A DNA stretch of 64,000 bases from Amycolatopsis azurea DSM 43854 (GTDB lineage Bacteria; Actinomycetota; Actinomycetes; Mycobacteriales; Pseudonocardiaceae): NCBI RefSeq assembly GCF_001995215.1, contig NZ_MUXN01000007.1:124001-188000 (forward strand), read 5' to 3'. Below are positions 44,900-54,146 of the stretch, in pieces. The notes under the pieces were generated by a model that saw nothing but the letters and a program-made list of their open reading frames with translations, was not told the DNA's origin and made no database searches. The translations under genes and the position numbers were made by a program. Numbering within the stretch: the first letter of the stretch is position 1; each line of letters opens with the position of its first letter.

Positions 44900-45831
44900 C
44901 GAGGGCGCTGGTGCTCGGCTGCGGCGGGACCCTGGGGTTCGCCTGGACGGCCGCCGTCCTCGACGCGCTGCACACCCGGGCCGGCTGGGACCCACGCGAG
45001 GCGGAGGTCCTGGTCGGGACCTCGGCGGGCGCCGAGGCGGTGGCCATGCTCGGGGCGGGCATCCCGGCGACGGCGATCCTCGACGCGGTGGCCGGCGCGC
45101 CCGGCGGTGACGCCGTCGTCGCCGCGCACGTCCGCCGGACGCCGGACCGGTTCCCTCCGGTGCCGTCCCCGCGGTGGCCCGCGACCGGGCTGGTCCGGGC
45201 CGCGCTCCGCCGCGACGTCGACGCGCTCGCCGGTCTCGCGGGACTTCTGCCCCGGGGCAGGGGAGACGCCGGTTGGCTCCGCGACCTCGGCGACGCGCTG
45301 GCGCCCGGCGGCTGGGTCCCGCATCCCGCGACCTGGCTGATGGCGTCGACACCGGCGGGTGAGCGGGTCGCGCTCGGCTCCCCGGACGCGCCACCGGCCC
45401 GCCTCGGCGAGGCGATCGCCGCGTCCTGGGCCATCCCGGGCTGGTTCCCACCGTCCGTTGTGGACGGACGCCCGCTGCTCGACGGCGGGACGGTTTCCCC
45501 GACCTCGGCCGATCTCCTGCTCACCCGCGACGTCGGCGAGGTCGTGCTGATCGCGCCGATGAGCAGCGAAGGCGGTGCTCCGGCACGCGGCCTGACCCGG
45601 CTGGAACGCCTGCTGCGGACGGCGATGACCAGGCGCGTGAACGACGAGGCACGGCGGCTGCGGGCGGCGGGCGTCCGGGTGGTCCGGATCGAACCGGATC
45701 CGGCCGACCTCGCCGCCATGGGTGCCAACTTCATGGACGGACGGCGGCGCGAGCACGTGCTCGCCACCGCGTTGAGGACGGCGCCCGGCCTGGTCGCCGA
45801 CGCCTTCGAACGAGAAGGAGTGCGCGCATGA
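44884..45831 (+). CDS. Patatin-like phospholipase
   Basis: 315 residues. The oxyanion loop is GCGGTLGFAWTAAV, the nucleophile elbow is VGTSAGAEAV, and the dyad Asp lies in LLDGGTVSPTS. It would cleave acyl esters of lipids. The start codon is inside the TetR operator; a strong ribosome site is not seen, so a leaderless start is possible. Four-base overlap with the SDR gene. Confidence 0.9.
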   Translation: MTRHSARALVLGCGGTLGFAWTAAVLDALHTRAGWDPREAEVLVGTSAGAEAVAMLGAGIPATAILDAVAGAPGGDAVVAAHVRRTPDRFPPVPSPRWPATGLVRAALRRDVDALAGLAGLLPRGRGDAGWLRDLGDALAPGGWVPHPATWLMASTPAGERVALGSPDAPPARLGEAIAASWAIPGWFPPSVVDGRPLLDGGTVSPTSADLLLTRDVGEVVLIAPMSSEGGAPARGLTRLERLLRTAMTRRVNDEARRLRAAGVRVVRIEPDPADLAAMGANFMDGRRREHVLATALRTAPGLVADAFEREGVRA

Positions 45832-46676
45832 GCAAGTACCCGGACCTCGACCTCGACGGCGCGCATGTGGCGATCACCGGCGCGGGGCAGGGCATCGGCC
45901 GCGCGTCGGCGGAACGCATGGCCGCGCTCGGCGCGCGTGTGTCCATCGGCGATCTCGACCTCGAAGCCGCGAAGCGCACCGCCGCCGACATCGGCGGGAC
46001 CGCGCACCACCTCGACGTCGCCGACCAGGCTTCGTTCGCCGCTTTCCTCGGCGACGCCGAACAGGCGAACGGACCGCTCGCGGTCCTCGTCAACAACGCC
46101 GGGATCATGCCCAACGGCGGTTTCCTCGACCTCTCCGACGCGCTCAACCGGGCGACCATGGAGGTCAACGTCTTCGGCGTCGTTCACGGCATGCGGCTGG
46201 CCCTGCCCGGCATGCTGGAACGCGGACGCGGGCACATCGTCAACGTCGCGTCGCTGGCCGGGAAGTTCCCCGTCCCGGGGCTGGCGATCTACAACGCCAG
46301 CAAGTTCGCCGTCGTCGGGCTCACCGCGGCGACCAGGCTGGAGTGTGCCCCGCACGGGGTGAGCGTCTCCGCCGTGCTGCCTTCGGCGGTCGACACCGCG
46401 CTCGCGTCGGGGCTCGACATGCGGCCGATCCCGAAGGTGAAACCGGGCCGGATCGCCGACGCCGTCGTGGACTCCGTCCGCACCCGCGCCGCGGAGATCG
46501 CCGTGCCCGGTTACGTCGGCGCGCTCGCCACCCTCGCGGCCGTGACCCCCGAACCGGCGCTCAACGCCTTCCGGCGGCTGGTGCGGGACGACCGGGCCCT
46601 GCGCCCCGATTCGCCCGAGCGGGACGGTTACCGCGCCCGCCTCCACCAGGACACCCAGCGGGAGGAAAACGCATGA
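45828..46676 (+). CDS. SDR-family oxidoreductase
   Basis: 282 residues. NAD(P) loop TGAGQGIGRASAE, NNAGIMPNGG, catalytic Ser in NVASLAGKF and YNASK. It oxidises or reduces a hydroxyl/keto group. ATGA overlaps with both neighbours place it with the patatin and the monooxygenase, suggesting stepwise breakdown of an esterified lipid or steroid-like compound. Confidence 0.92.
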   Translation: MSKYPDLDLDGAHVAITGAGQGIGRASAERMAALGARVSIGDLDLEAAKRTAADIGGTAHHLDVADQASFAAFLGDAEQANGPLAVLVNNAGIMPNGGFLDLSDALNRATMEVNVFGVVHGMRLALPGMLERGRGHIVNVASLAGKFPVPGLAIYNASKFAVVGLTAATRLECAPHGVSVSAVLPSAVDTALASGLDMRPIPKVKPGRIADAVVDSVRTRAAEIAVPGYVGALATLAAVTPEPALNAFRRLVRDDRALRPDSPERDGYRARLHQDTQREENA

Positions 46677-48154
46677 CCACGCAGTACGACGCCGTCGTCG
46701 TCGGGGCCGGTTTCGGCGGGATGGGCGCGGCGATCCAGCTCAACCGGCTCGGCTACGACAACCTGCTCATCCTGGAACGCGAGTCCGATCTCGGCGGCAC
46801 CTGGCATGTGAACCGCTATCCCGGGCTGGCCGTCGACATCCCGTCGGCCACCTACTCGTATTCGTTCGAGCCGAATCCGCACTGGTCGCGGCTCTTCGCG
46901 CCGGGCGCCGAACTCAAGCGGTACGCCGAACACGTCGCCGACAAGTACCGGCTGCGGCGCTACATGCGCTTCGGCTCGGTGGTCACCGGCGCCGTCTGGG
47001 ACGAGGCGAACGCGCAGTGGACGGTCTCGCTCGCCGAGGGGGAGCCGGTCACCGCGAAGTACCTCCTCACCGCGACCGGATTCCTTTCGCAGCCGAAGAA
47101 ACCCGACATCGCCGGGATCGGCACCTTCGGCGGCACGGTCATCCACACCACCGCGTGGGACGACGGCTACGACCTCGCGGGCAAGCGTGTGGCGGTGATC
47201 GGCACCGGCGCGACCGCAGTCCAGTTGATCCCCGAGATCGCGAAGGTCGCGCGGGACCTCACCGTGTACCAGCGGACCCCGATCTGGGTGAGCCCCAAAC
47301 TGGACTTCCCGGTTCCCAAGGCGGTCCGGCGCGCGTTCGCCGCGGTGCCGTTCACCCAGCGGGTCGCCCGGCTGACCGGGACCGCGCTGCTGGAGCTGAT
47401 GATGGTCTCCGGTGTCCTGCACTACAAGCAGCTGCCGGCGGCCAACCGGCTCGGCAAGCTGTGGTGCCAGGCGCATCTGCGCCGCCAGGTGCGGGATCCG
47501 GGGCTGCGCGCGGAACTGACGCCGCGCTATTCGTTCGGCTGCAAGCGGCCGACGTTCTCCAACGAATACTACCCGGCCTTCACCAAGGACCACGTGCACC
47601 TGGAGACGACTTCGATCGCGAAGATCGACGAGAGCGGGATCGAGACCGCCGACGGACGGCGGCGGGACATCGACGTCCTGGTGCTGGCGACCGGATTCGA
47701 TCTGTGGGAGGCGAACTTCCCGGCGGTCGAGATCATCGGGCGCGACGGCCGGGATCTCGGGAAGTGGTGGCGGGAGAACCGGTTCCAGGCCTACGAGGGG
47801 GTCGCGATCCCGAAGTTCCCCAACTTCATCTCGCTCAACAGCCCGTATTCCTACTCGGGACTGTCCTATTTCACCACCATCGAGACGCAGATGCGCCATA
47901 TGGACCGGCTTTTCGGCGCGATGCGGCGGCGAGGCGCGACCGAGTTCGAGGTCACGCAGGAGGCCAACGACGCGTTCCTCGACCGGATGACCGAACGCCT
48001 CGGCGACTCGATCTTCACCCTCGGGAACTGCGGCCCGGCGAACAGCTACTACTTCAACCCGCACGGGGAGGCGACCCTGCTGCGGCCGTCGTCCACGCTG
48101 AACGCGATCAAGGAGGCACAGAGCTTCCCGGTGGAGGACTACACGTTCGCCTAG
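46673..48154 (+). CDS. Flavin-containing monooxygenase (Baeyer-Villiger type)
   Basis: 493 residues. FAD loop VVGAGFGGMGAAIQLNRLG, LGGTWHVNRYPGLAVD, NADPH loop IGTGATAVQLIPEI. The fingerprint FGGTVIHTTAWD matches the FxGxxxHxxxW(P/D) motif of Baeyer-Villiger enzymes. It likely converts a ketone to an ester; with the SDR (alcohol to ketone) and the patatin (ester cleavage), a three-step degradation is consistent. GGAGG just before the ATG. Confidence 0.92.
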   Translation: MTTQYDAVVVGAGFGGMGAAIQLNRLGYDNLLILERESDLGGTWHVNRYPGLAVDIPSATYSYSFEPNPHWSRLFAPGAELKRYAEHVADKYRLRRYMRFGSVVTGAVWDEANAQWTVSLAEGEPVTAKYLLTATGFLSQPKKPDIAGIGTFGGTVIHTTAWDDGYDLAGKRVAVIGTGATAVQLIPEIAKVARDLTVYQRTPIWVSPKLDFPVPKAVRRAFAAVPFTQRVARLTGTALLELMMVSGVLHYKQLPAANRLGKLWCQAHLRRQVRDPGLRAELTPRYSFGCKRPTFSNEYYPAFTKDHVHLETTSIAKIDESGIETADGRRRDIDVLVLATGFDLWEANFPAVEIIGRDGRDLGKWWRENRFQAYEGVAIPKFPNFISLNSPYSYSGLSYFTTIETQMRHMDRLFGAMRRRGATEFEVTQEANDAFLDRMTERLGDSIFTLGNCGPANSYYFNPHGEATLLRPSSTLNAIKEAQSFPVEDYTFA

Positions 48155-48195
48155 AGGTGGTCGGCGGCTGGCGCATTTAGAGGACTCACTGCGGC

Positions 48196-48252
48196 GTGTC
48201 GCGAAAGCCACTTTCAGGACGTCTGGTGTCCCGAAAGTGGCTTTCGCGACAC
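48196..48252. repeat. GAAAGCCACTTTC palindrome, copy D
   Basis: Arms GTGTCGCGAAAGCCACTTTC (48196-48215) and its complement (48233-48252). It lies 42 bp after the monooxygenase stop. Confidence 0.8.
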
Positions 48253-48301
48253 TCGATGCCGCCGGGACCGCTGGGTCGGGACCGCGGGGCGGGGAGGTCG
48301 T

Positions 48302-48354
48302 GTTGTGAAAGCCACTCTCGCAACCTTCAACGTTGCGAAAGTGGCTTTCACAAC
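48302..48354. repeat. GAAAGCCACTTTC palindrome, copy E
   Basis: GTTG-type variant. Arms of 23 bp at 48302-48324 and 48332-48354, one mismatch, 7-base loop CTTCAAC. Fifty bases after copy D. The rest of the gap to 48478 holds only a half site related to the hairpin at 4613. Confidence 0.8.
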
Positions 48355-48477
48355 TTGCGCCGGGCTGATCAAGGCCGTGCCGTCCACGTCCAGTGCTAGA
48401 CGACGTGACGGACCCAGTGGGTAGGCGAATACGAGTCCGCTAGAACCCGAATCGCCACTCACGACCCGCCTACGACG

Positions 48478-49230
48478 TCACTGCTTGCGGAGCCGGAGGG
48501 TGAGGCCCGCGCCCGCGACGGCGAGGAAGACCGCGCCGAGGGCGTATGGCCACCACGGCACGTCAGTGTCGCCCACCGGGGCGGAACCGTAACCACCGGC
48601 GGCACCGGTGCGGTCGTAGGTCGAACCGGGCAGCTTGTCGCCGTACCGGCTCTGCAGAGCCTCGCGGTAGGCGGCGAGCGTCATCGTCTCGCCGGTCTTC
48701 GCCACCGACGAGCCGTCGAGGACGGTCACGGTGTCCCCGTCGACGGCGTACCAGGCACCGGCCTGCGGCTCGCTCAAGAGGTAGCCCTTGCCGGTCTGCG
48801 CCGCGAGGCGCTTTTCGACGTCACCCGAGGCGACGTTGTAGACCGACCAGCCCGAGCCCTCACGCTGCGACCACACCGTCGCCGCGTCGCCGTTGCCCAG
48901 GGTGGCGGGAATGGCGACGTAGGCGAGTTCGGCGGGGACGGCCGACGTTCCGGCGATGAAGCCCGCGGTCGGCTGGTAGACCGCGACCGGGGTCCGCGGA
49001 TCGGCCTTGGCGGTTCTGGCCGCGACGGCCGTGTCCGCCTTGGCCGCTCCGGGGAACACCGCCTTGGCGAGCCGCTGGGCGGTCGCGTCACTGGTGACCA
49101 CTGTGGACACCGCGGCGAGGTCGGCGGCGGTGGGCGCGCCGCTGGGGGCGTCGGCGGCGGAGGCCTGGCCGCCGAGTGCCAGTGACAGTCCGAAGGCGAG
49201 GATCGTGGCGCCGAGGAAGGTTCGCTTCAT
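48478..49230 (-). CDS. Secreted, C-terminally anchored protein of unknown function
   Basis: 250 residues. Signal peptide MKRTFLGATILAFGLSLALG with cleavage near ASAAD. The extracytoplasmic domain (about 30-215) is rich in Ala/Thr/Tyr. One C-terminal helix (WWPYALGAVFLAVAGAGLTL) is followed by RLRKQ, giving a membrane anchor with a short positive tail. No LPxTG and no enzyme motif. It starts four bases after the stop of the papain-like protein gene, so the two are co-transcribed. Confidence 0.75.
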   Translation of the reverse strand: MKRTFLGATILAFGLSLALGGQASAADAPSGAPTAADLAAVSTVVTSDATAQRLAKAVFPGAAKADTAVAARTAKADPRTPVAVYQPTAGFIAGTSAVPAELAYVAIPATLGNGDAATVWSQREGSGWSVYNVASGDVEKRLAAQTGKGYLLSEPQAGAWYAVDGDTVTVLDGSSVAKTGETMTLAAYREALQSRYGDKLPGSTYDRTGAAGGYGSAPVGDTDVPWWPYALGAVFLAVAGAGLTLRLRKQ

Positions 49231-49234
49231 GGTT

Positions 49235-49825
49235 TCAGTCCTTGATCCCGTAGACGGTGTGGGTCCAGGTGAACGAGTTGTTGGACCGGTAGGCGTTGTA
49301 GCTCATCTGGTTGTAGCGGGGGCTCGATCCCCACGGGTCGCCGTAGTACACCGTCGTGGCGCCGTTCGTGTTGTCGTAGCCGTAGAGCACGTGCATGTGC
49401 CCGCCGCCGTTGCGCCAGCCGATCCGGGTGCCGATCGGCTGCCGCGCGTCGACCTGGGCCTTGATGGTCGCGAAGCTCAGCGTCTGGCCCGAGGAGTTGT
49501 AGCTGCCGACGTTGCTGAACCCGAGCCACCGGAACACGCGCTGCTGATCGCTCAGGTAACCCTGGTTGTTCGCACAGTCCGAACCGGACTCGTTGTGCGC
49601 GACCTGGCAGAACTTCGTCTGGGAGATGCTGTGCCCGAAGTAGGCGGCGATGGTGTTGCCACTGGCGTCCCAGCACCAGTTGCTCTTCTCCTGCGCCTGC
49701 ATCTTGATCGGGATCGTGGTGGCCGCCGTGATCGCGGGCGCCGCGGCGGCGGGCGCCTGCAGGGCGACCAACGCGGCGACACCGGCACAGGCCGTGGCCA
49801 GCCCGCGCCTGAATGAGGTCTTCAC
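49235..49825 (-). CDS. Secreted papain-like cysteine protease fold protein
   Basis: 196 residues. Signal peptide (MKTSFRRGLATACAGVAALV, cleavage near AAAA). The catalytic Cys lies in QEKSNWCWDASGNTIAAYFG, the His in GGGHMHVLYGYD and a third residue in YYGDPWG. This is the layout of the papain-like/C39-type secreted proteins (AvrRpt2-like fold). Two further cysteines (KFCQVAH, SDCANN) may form a disulfide. Upstream is a 12-base direct repeat. It may cleave peptides or act as a toxin-like secreted enzyme. Confidence 0.82.
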   Translation of the reverse strand: MKTSFRRGLATACAGVAALVALQAPAAAAPAITAATTIPIKMQAQEKSNWCWDASGNTIAAYFGHSISQTKFCQVAHNESGSDCANNQGYLSDQQRVFRWLGFSNVGSYNSSGQTLSFATIKAQVDARQPIGTRIGWRNGGGHMHVLYGYDNTNGATTVYYGDPWGSSPRYNQMSYNAYRSNNSFTWTHTVYGIKD

Positions 49826-49872
49826 CGTCGGAACACTCCTAACTGGATGGTCGAACGCGAAGCACGCGCGGG

Positions 49873-49914
49873 CGGCTACCCGAAGGAGACAGGTGGGGAC
49901 TTCGGCTACCCGAA
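49873..49914. repeat. CGGCTACCCGAA direct repeat upstream of the papain-like gene
   Basis: Identical 12-base words at 49873-49884 and 49903-49914, a 30-bp step. They lie 48-90 bp upstream of the secreted protease start, a position suited to regulator binding. The rest of the 373-bp gap to the LuxR gene shows nothing clear. Confidence 0.5.
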
Positions 49915-50198
49915 CGGATGGCCGACCGGCGCGAACAGGGGACTTGCGCTGTGACGAAGTGACCCAGGGGCACTGCGAACAGTCTGAGATTCACCCTCCG
50001 GTGGCCTCGTGGCAAGGTTCGCGCCAATACCTAAGGGTCCGTATTGCCGATGCGGGCTTTCGCGTAGCGCAGGTCGGCGTCGGCCGATCGAGTTAACGTC
50101 GTGACTCAGGTGGTGTGGACCAGCGGAAAGCGCGCGGCCCGTGGTCACTGTTCGTGTTCCCGCCTTTCGGCGGGTGTCCAATCGGTATGGTCCCGGGC

Positions 50199-53030
50199 AT
50201 GCCGACGATCGGTGCGGCACCGGTGTTCGTGGCCCGCGACACCGAATTGGCCGAACTGGTGCGTGTCGCCACGAGCCCGCCGTCGGTCGCCGTCGTCGAG
50301 GGCGAACCGGGTGTGGGCCGGAGCCGTCTGCTCGAAGAATTGGCCGCCCATCCCGGGATCGCGTCGCGCGTGGTCTGGTCCGCCCGCTGTGGTTCCTTCG
50401 CGCGCCCGTGCCGGCTCGCGCCGTTGGTGGACGCGCTGCTCGGGAAGAGCGACGTGGCCGCTGCCCACGCGGGCGCCTTCTCCCCGGTGACCGGTGTCCT
50501 GCGGCGGCTGATCCCCGAATGGTCACCTTGGCTGCCGCCGTTCCCGGAGAACGCGGACGCCGACACCGTCCGGCAGCAGGAGTTCCGTGCCGTGCGCGAG
50601 GTCCTGACCGGCTGCGGTCCGGCGGTGCTGGTACTCGACGACGTCCACTCCGCCGACGACGACACCTGGGAGTTCCTGCGCGGCCTCGCGGCTTCCCTGG
50701 CGGCGCTGAGCGTGGTGGTCAGCGCGGTGGCGGGTGGATCCCGGCGATTCCCGCCGCTGCGCGAAACCGCCGCGCACCTCTCGCTTCCGGCGTTCACCGC
50801 CGACCAGGTGCGGACGCTGCTCGACGCGTCCTTCGGCCGCTGCGCCCCGGATTTCGCCGAAGCGGCACACCGGCGGACGTCCGGGATCGCCGTCGACCTG
50901 ACCGCCTTGGTCCAGAGCGTCGGTGACACGGCCGAGGCGCTTTCGGCGGACAGGCTGGCGTCGGCGACCGCGCCGCCGATCGTGCGGAGCCGGGTCGCCG
51001 GGCTGATGACGGCGATCGGACCGGCCGCACGCGACGTCGTCCGCGCGGCCGCGGTGCTGGGATCGCCCGCGGGGGAAGCGGATCTGGGCGCGGTGGCGTC
51101 GTCCGGTGAGATCTCCGGCGCGCTCACCGAAGCCGTCGAAGCGGGACTGCTGCGGGATCTCGGTCGCGGCCGCTACGTCTCGGGAAGTCCGCTGATCGCC
51201 GAAGCGGTCTACGCGTTGCTTCCCGGCCCTCAGCGGTGCTCGATGCACGGCCGCGCCGCCGCCCGGCTCGCCGCGGTCGCCGAACCCTTCGCCTCACTGA
51301 TCGCCCGCCACGCGCGGCTCGCGGGCGATATCGCCGCGTGGACACAGTGGACGGGCGTCGCGGTCGACAATGCCATCGAAGACGGCCGGACCGAGGAGGC
51401 GAGCCGTCTGCTCGAAGCTGCTTTGCGGGACGCGGATCTGCCGCGGACCGCGCGCGAGTCGTTCGCCGTCCGGCTCGGCAGGGAACTGCCGCGCAGCATC
51501 GCCCACGCGGGCACGGTCCGGCTGCTGCGGGAGATCCTGCGCGAATGGCCGCTGAGCAAGGCCGCGCGGGGCGAGATCCGGGTCCATCTCGGTCAGGTGC
51601 TGATCAACCAGGTGGGCAAGGTCGAAGCGGGCAGGCTCGAGATCGAACTGGGCGCGGCCGACCTCGGCAGACGGCAGGCCCTGCTGGCCAGGGGACTGGT
51701 CACCTTGGCGCTGCCGCATATCGGCACGGTCCCGGTCGAGGAGAACCTCCGCTGGCTCGACGAGGCCGAACAGGTCAGCAAGGGAGAGCACGACGCCGGG
51801 TTGCTCGCCGCGATCGCCGCCAACCGGCTCTCGGCGCGGATGCAGATCGCCGACCCGGAGGCCTGGGGCGACATCGCCGACCTGCCGCGGGCCCCGGAAT
51901 CGGCCGAGGTCTGCCGCCAGGTGGCCCGCACCTACATCAACCTGGCCGACGCGGTGGCGTGGAACGGGCACTACCCGGTCGCGCGGGCCTACCTCGCGAC
52001 CGCGCGGCGGCTGATCCGCGACGACCACCAGCCGTACCTCGACGCGCTCGCCGACGGGACGGAACTGCGCCTGGACCTCGCGATGGGGGAGTGGGCGAGC
52101 GTCGCGGAGAAGGCGCGCGCGATGCTGACGCGGGTCGACAAGGACAGCTCGCTCGCCGCCGAGCCTCTGCTCGTGCTCGGCTGGTACGAGTACGGGCAAC
52201 ATCGGCCGATGGCGGCACTGCGCAGATTCGACGCGGCGTTCGCGCTGTCCGCGGGCAGTGTCCCGGTGCAGGCTTCGGCGTACGCGGGCCGCGTCGCGGT
52301 CCATCAGGCGGGCAAGGATCTGCAAGCCGCCCGGCGCCTGGCCGAGTACGGCCTGGAGACCGTGCGCCGCAAGAACAACTGGGTCTGGGCGGCGGAACTG
52401 ATGCCGTTCGCCGTGCGCACGATGCTCGGGCTGGGACAGCACGTCGAGGCGCGGGAACTGCTCGCGGAGTACCGGCAGGGCATCGACGGCAAGGACGCGC
52501 CGGTCGCCAACGCCTCGGCGCTGCTGTGCCGGGGGATGCTCACCCAGGCGCGCGGCGAAACCCTCGACGCAGGCGATCTTCTGCTCGGTGCCGCCCAGGC
52601 CTACAGCGCTCTGCCGTTCCCGTATTTCGCCGCCTACGCCAACGAACTCGCGGCCGGATGCTTTTCCGAAGCCGGAGAGCAGGCACGGGCCGTCGCCTCC
52701 TTCACCACCGCCGAGACGGTGTACGCGAGCCTCGGCGCCGCTGTGGACGCGCTTCGCTGTCGCCGGTCCCTGCGGCGGTGCGATCCAGAGATGCCCCGGC
52801 GCGGGCGCAAGGGGTACGGCGAGGCGTTGTCGCCGAGGGAACTCGAAGTCGCCCGGCTCGCCGCCCAGAACCTGACCAACCGGGAGATCGGCGAACGGCT
52901 GTTCCTCTCGCCGCGGACGGTCGAGATCCACGTCGGACGGGCGCTGCGGAAATTGGGGCTGCCTTCGCGCACCGTCCTCACCGAAGACCTGCTCCGTGAC
53001 GCGACCGGTGAAGGTTCCAAAACCGCCTGA
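50199..53030 (+). CDS. Large LuxR-family ATP-binding regulator (LAL type)
   Basis: About 943 residues. N-terminal AAA/NACHT-like ATPase: Walker A region VEGEPGVGRSRLLEEL, in which the invariant Lys is Arg, and Walker B AVLVLDDVHSADDDT. A long helical-repeat middle follows (about 400-850, TPR-like: ARRLAEYGLETVRRKNNWVW and similar). The C-terminal LuxR helix-turn-helix is LSPRELEVARLAAQNLTNRE with SPRTVEIHVGRALRKLG. Large LuxR regulators often control secondary metabolism or sugar use. ATG at 50199 chosen; 50187 also possible. It stands alone. Confidence 0.87.
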   Translation: MPTIGAAPVFVARDTELAELVRVATSPPSVAVVEGEPGVGRSRLLEELAAHPGIASRVVWSARCGSFARPCRLAPLVDALLGKSDVAAAHAGAFSPVTGVLRRLIPEWSPWLPPFPENADADTVRQQEFRAVREVLTGCGPAVLVLDDVHSADDDTWEFLRGLAASLAALSVVVSAVAGGSRRFPPLRETAAHLSLPAFTADQVRTLLDASFGRCAPDFAEAAHRRTSGIAVDLTALVQSVGDTAEALSADRLASATAPPIVRSRVAGLMTAIGPAARDVVRAAAVLGSPAGEADLGAVASSGEISGALTEAVEAGLLRDLGRGRYVSGSPLIAEAVYALLPGPQRCSMHGRAAARLAAVAEPFASLIARHARLAGDIAAWTQWTGVAVDNAIEDGRTEEASRLLEAALRDADLPRTARESFAVRLGRELPRSIAHAGTVRLLREILREWPLSKAARGEIRVHLGQVLINQVGKVEAGRLEIELGAADLGRRQALLARGLVTLALPHIGTVPVEENLRWLDEAEQVSKGEHDAGLLAAIAANRLSARMQIADPEAWGDIADLPRAPESAEVCRQVARTYINLADAVAWNGHYPVARAYLATARRLIRDDHQPYLDALADGTELRLDLAMGEWASVAEKARAMLTRVDKDSSLAAEPLLVLGWYEYGQHRPMAALRRFDAAFALSAGSVPVQASAYAGRVAVHQAGKDLQAARRLAEYGLETVRRKNNWVWAAELMPFAVRTMLGLGQHVEARELLAEYRQGIDGKDAPVANASALLCRGMLTQARGETLDAGDLLLGAAQAYSALPFPYFAAYANELAAGCFSEAGEQARAVASFTTAETVYASLGAAVDALRCRRSLRRCDPEMPRRGRKGYGEALSPRELEVARLAAQNLTNREIGERLFLSPRTVEIHVGRALRKLGLPSRTVLTEDLLRDATGEGSKTA

Positions 53031-53208
53031 TCCGTTCCGTAGGGGCCGTATTCGGTTGTTCGCTTGGGTGCCTTTCGGAGAAAGACGCGGGGCAGCGGTT
53101 GCCTTGCCTGCGGCAAGGCCTACCGGCTCCAGGGCTCCGGCGGTGTCGTGTCGCGTGTCGGCAGTGCGGGTGCCGGCGGGTGGGGCGGGATGGCCGCCCG
53201 CCCGGAGG

Positions 53209-53261
53209 GTTGCGAAAGCCACTTTCGCAACCTTCAACGTTGCGAAAGTGGCTTTCGCAAC
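53209..53261. repeat. GAAAGCCACTTTC palindrome, copy F (four-fold symmetric)
   Basis: Left arm GTTGCGAAAG-CCA-CTTTCGCAAC (53209-53231), 7-base loop, right arm GTTGCGAAAG-TGG-CTTTCGCAAC (53239-53261). Each arm is a perfect palindrome around three bases, and the arms are exact complements of each other. The most complete member of the family, located after the LuxR gene. Confidence 0.85.
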
Positions 53262-53397
53262 ACGTCGCCGACCGACCCGACCCGCGCCGCCCCGCCCGAC
53301 CCACCCGCCCCGCTCCTGAGGGAGAAGCCTTCGCACACCGGCGGCCTGGCAACCCCCTTGGCAGCTTCCGGACACCGGCCGAACTGTGCCTTGACAC

Positions 53398-53416
53398 CAA
53401 GGTAAGCCCACCCTTA
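53398..53416 (+). promoter_or_regulatory. Probable DtxR/IdeR iron box
   Basis: CAAGGTAAGCCCACCCTTA matches 13 of 19 bases of the consensus TTAGGTTAGCCTAACCTAA. It directly follows a TTGACA (53391-53396) and lies 32 bp before the TetR ATG. Repression by an iron-loaded IdeR would fit the siderophore importer that follows. Confidence 0.65.
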
Positions 53417-53447
53417 GTTTCCCCCTATAACTTTCCAAGGGGGCGAG

Positions 53448-54146
53448 ATGCCGAACATCGGGGGCCGTCCGGCCACGATCGCGAGGGACGACATCCTCCG
53501 GGCCGGTCGCGAGCTCGGGATGCGGCGGCTCAGCGTGAAGGCGGTCGCGGTCCGGCTGGGGGTGACCGCGACCGCCCTCTACCGGCACGTCGACTCCCGA
53601 TGGGGGCTCGAGCGGCTGGTCGGCGAGAGCATCCTGGCCGAGTTGCGGCTCCGGGACGATCCCGGGCACGACGTCGAACGGCACCTGCTGTCCTTCGCCC
53701 TGCAGATGCGGGGTTTCATGCTGGAACACCCGGGCCTGGTCACCTACCTGCAGCTGCTGTTCCCACGCGGCGACGGTGGCCAGCGCCTGCTGAACACCGA
53801 GGTCGACGCGCTCGTCCGCCGGGGTCACGAGCCCGCCGCGGCGATCGTGCTCAGCGGCGCCGTCGCGTCGCTGACCATCGCGATGACCGCGTCCGAGGAG
53901 AACAGCATGGCGGCCGAGGAAGCCGACGGCGCCGGGCTGGACCGGGAACGGCAGGCGGTGCGCGACCGGCTGGCCGGTGACGACCGGCTCGCCGGGCCGT
54001 CCGCCGCGTTGCCGCAGGTGCCGCGGCCCGAGTACGTGCGGCTGCTGCTGACCGCGTCGATCCGCGGGCTGATCGGGTCCTGCCCGCCGGGCAGGCCGGT
54101 CGCCGAGATGGTGGCCGATCTGGCGGCCACCGGGGAGGGGCTGTGA
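53448..54146 (+). CDS. TetR-family regulator heading the siderophore import operon
   Basis: 232 residues. Helix-turn-helix [31 protein letters not shown], with a TetR_C-like ligand domain. It is the first gene behind the iron box and its stop overlaps the irtA start, so the regulator is co-expressed with the importer. Whether it controls this operon or another set is unknown. Confidence 0.88.
   Translation: MPNIGGRPATIARDDILRAGRELGMRRLSVKAVAVRLGVTATALYRHVDSRWGLERLVGESILAELRLRDDPGHDVERHLLSFALQMRGFMLEHPGLVTYLQLLFPRGDGGQRLLNTEVDALVRRGHEPAAAIVLSGAVASLTIAMTASEENSMAAEEADGAGLDRERQAVRDRLAGDDRLAGPSAALPQVPRPEYVRLLLTASIRGLIGSCPPGRPVAEMVADLAATGEGL

Noticed and set aside
48196-48399. Small coding frames across the palindromic repeats
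   Set aside because: The peptides are translations of the repeat itself and recur at every copy; there is no independent ribosome site or family.
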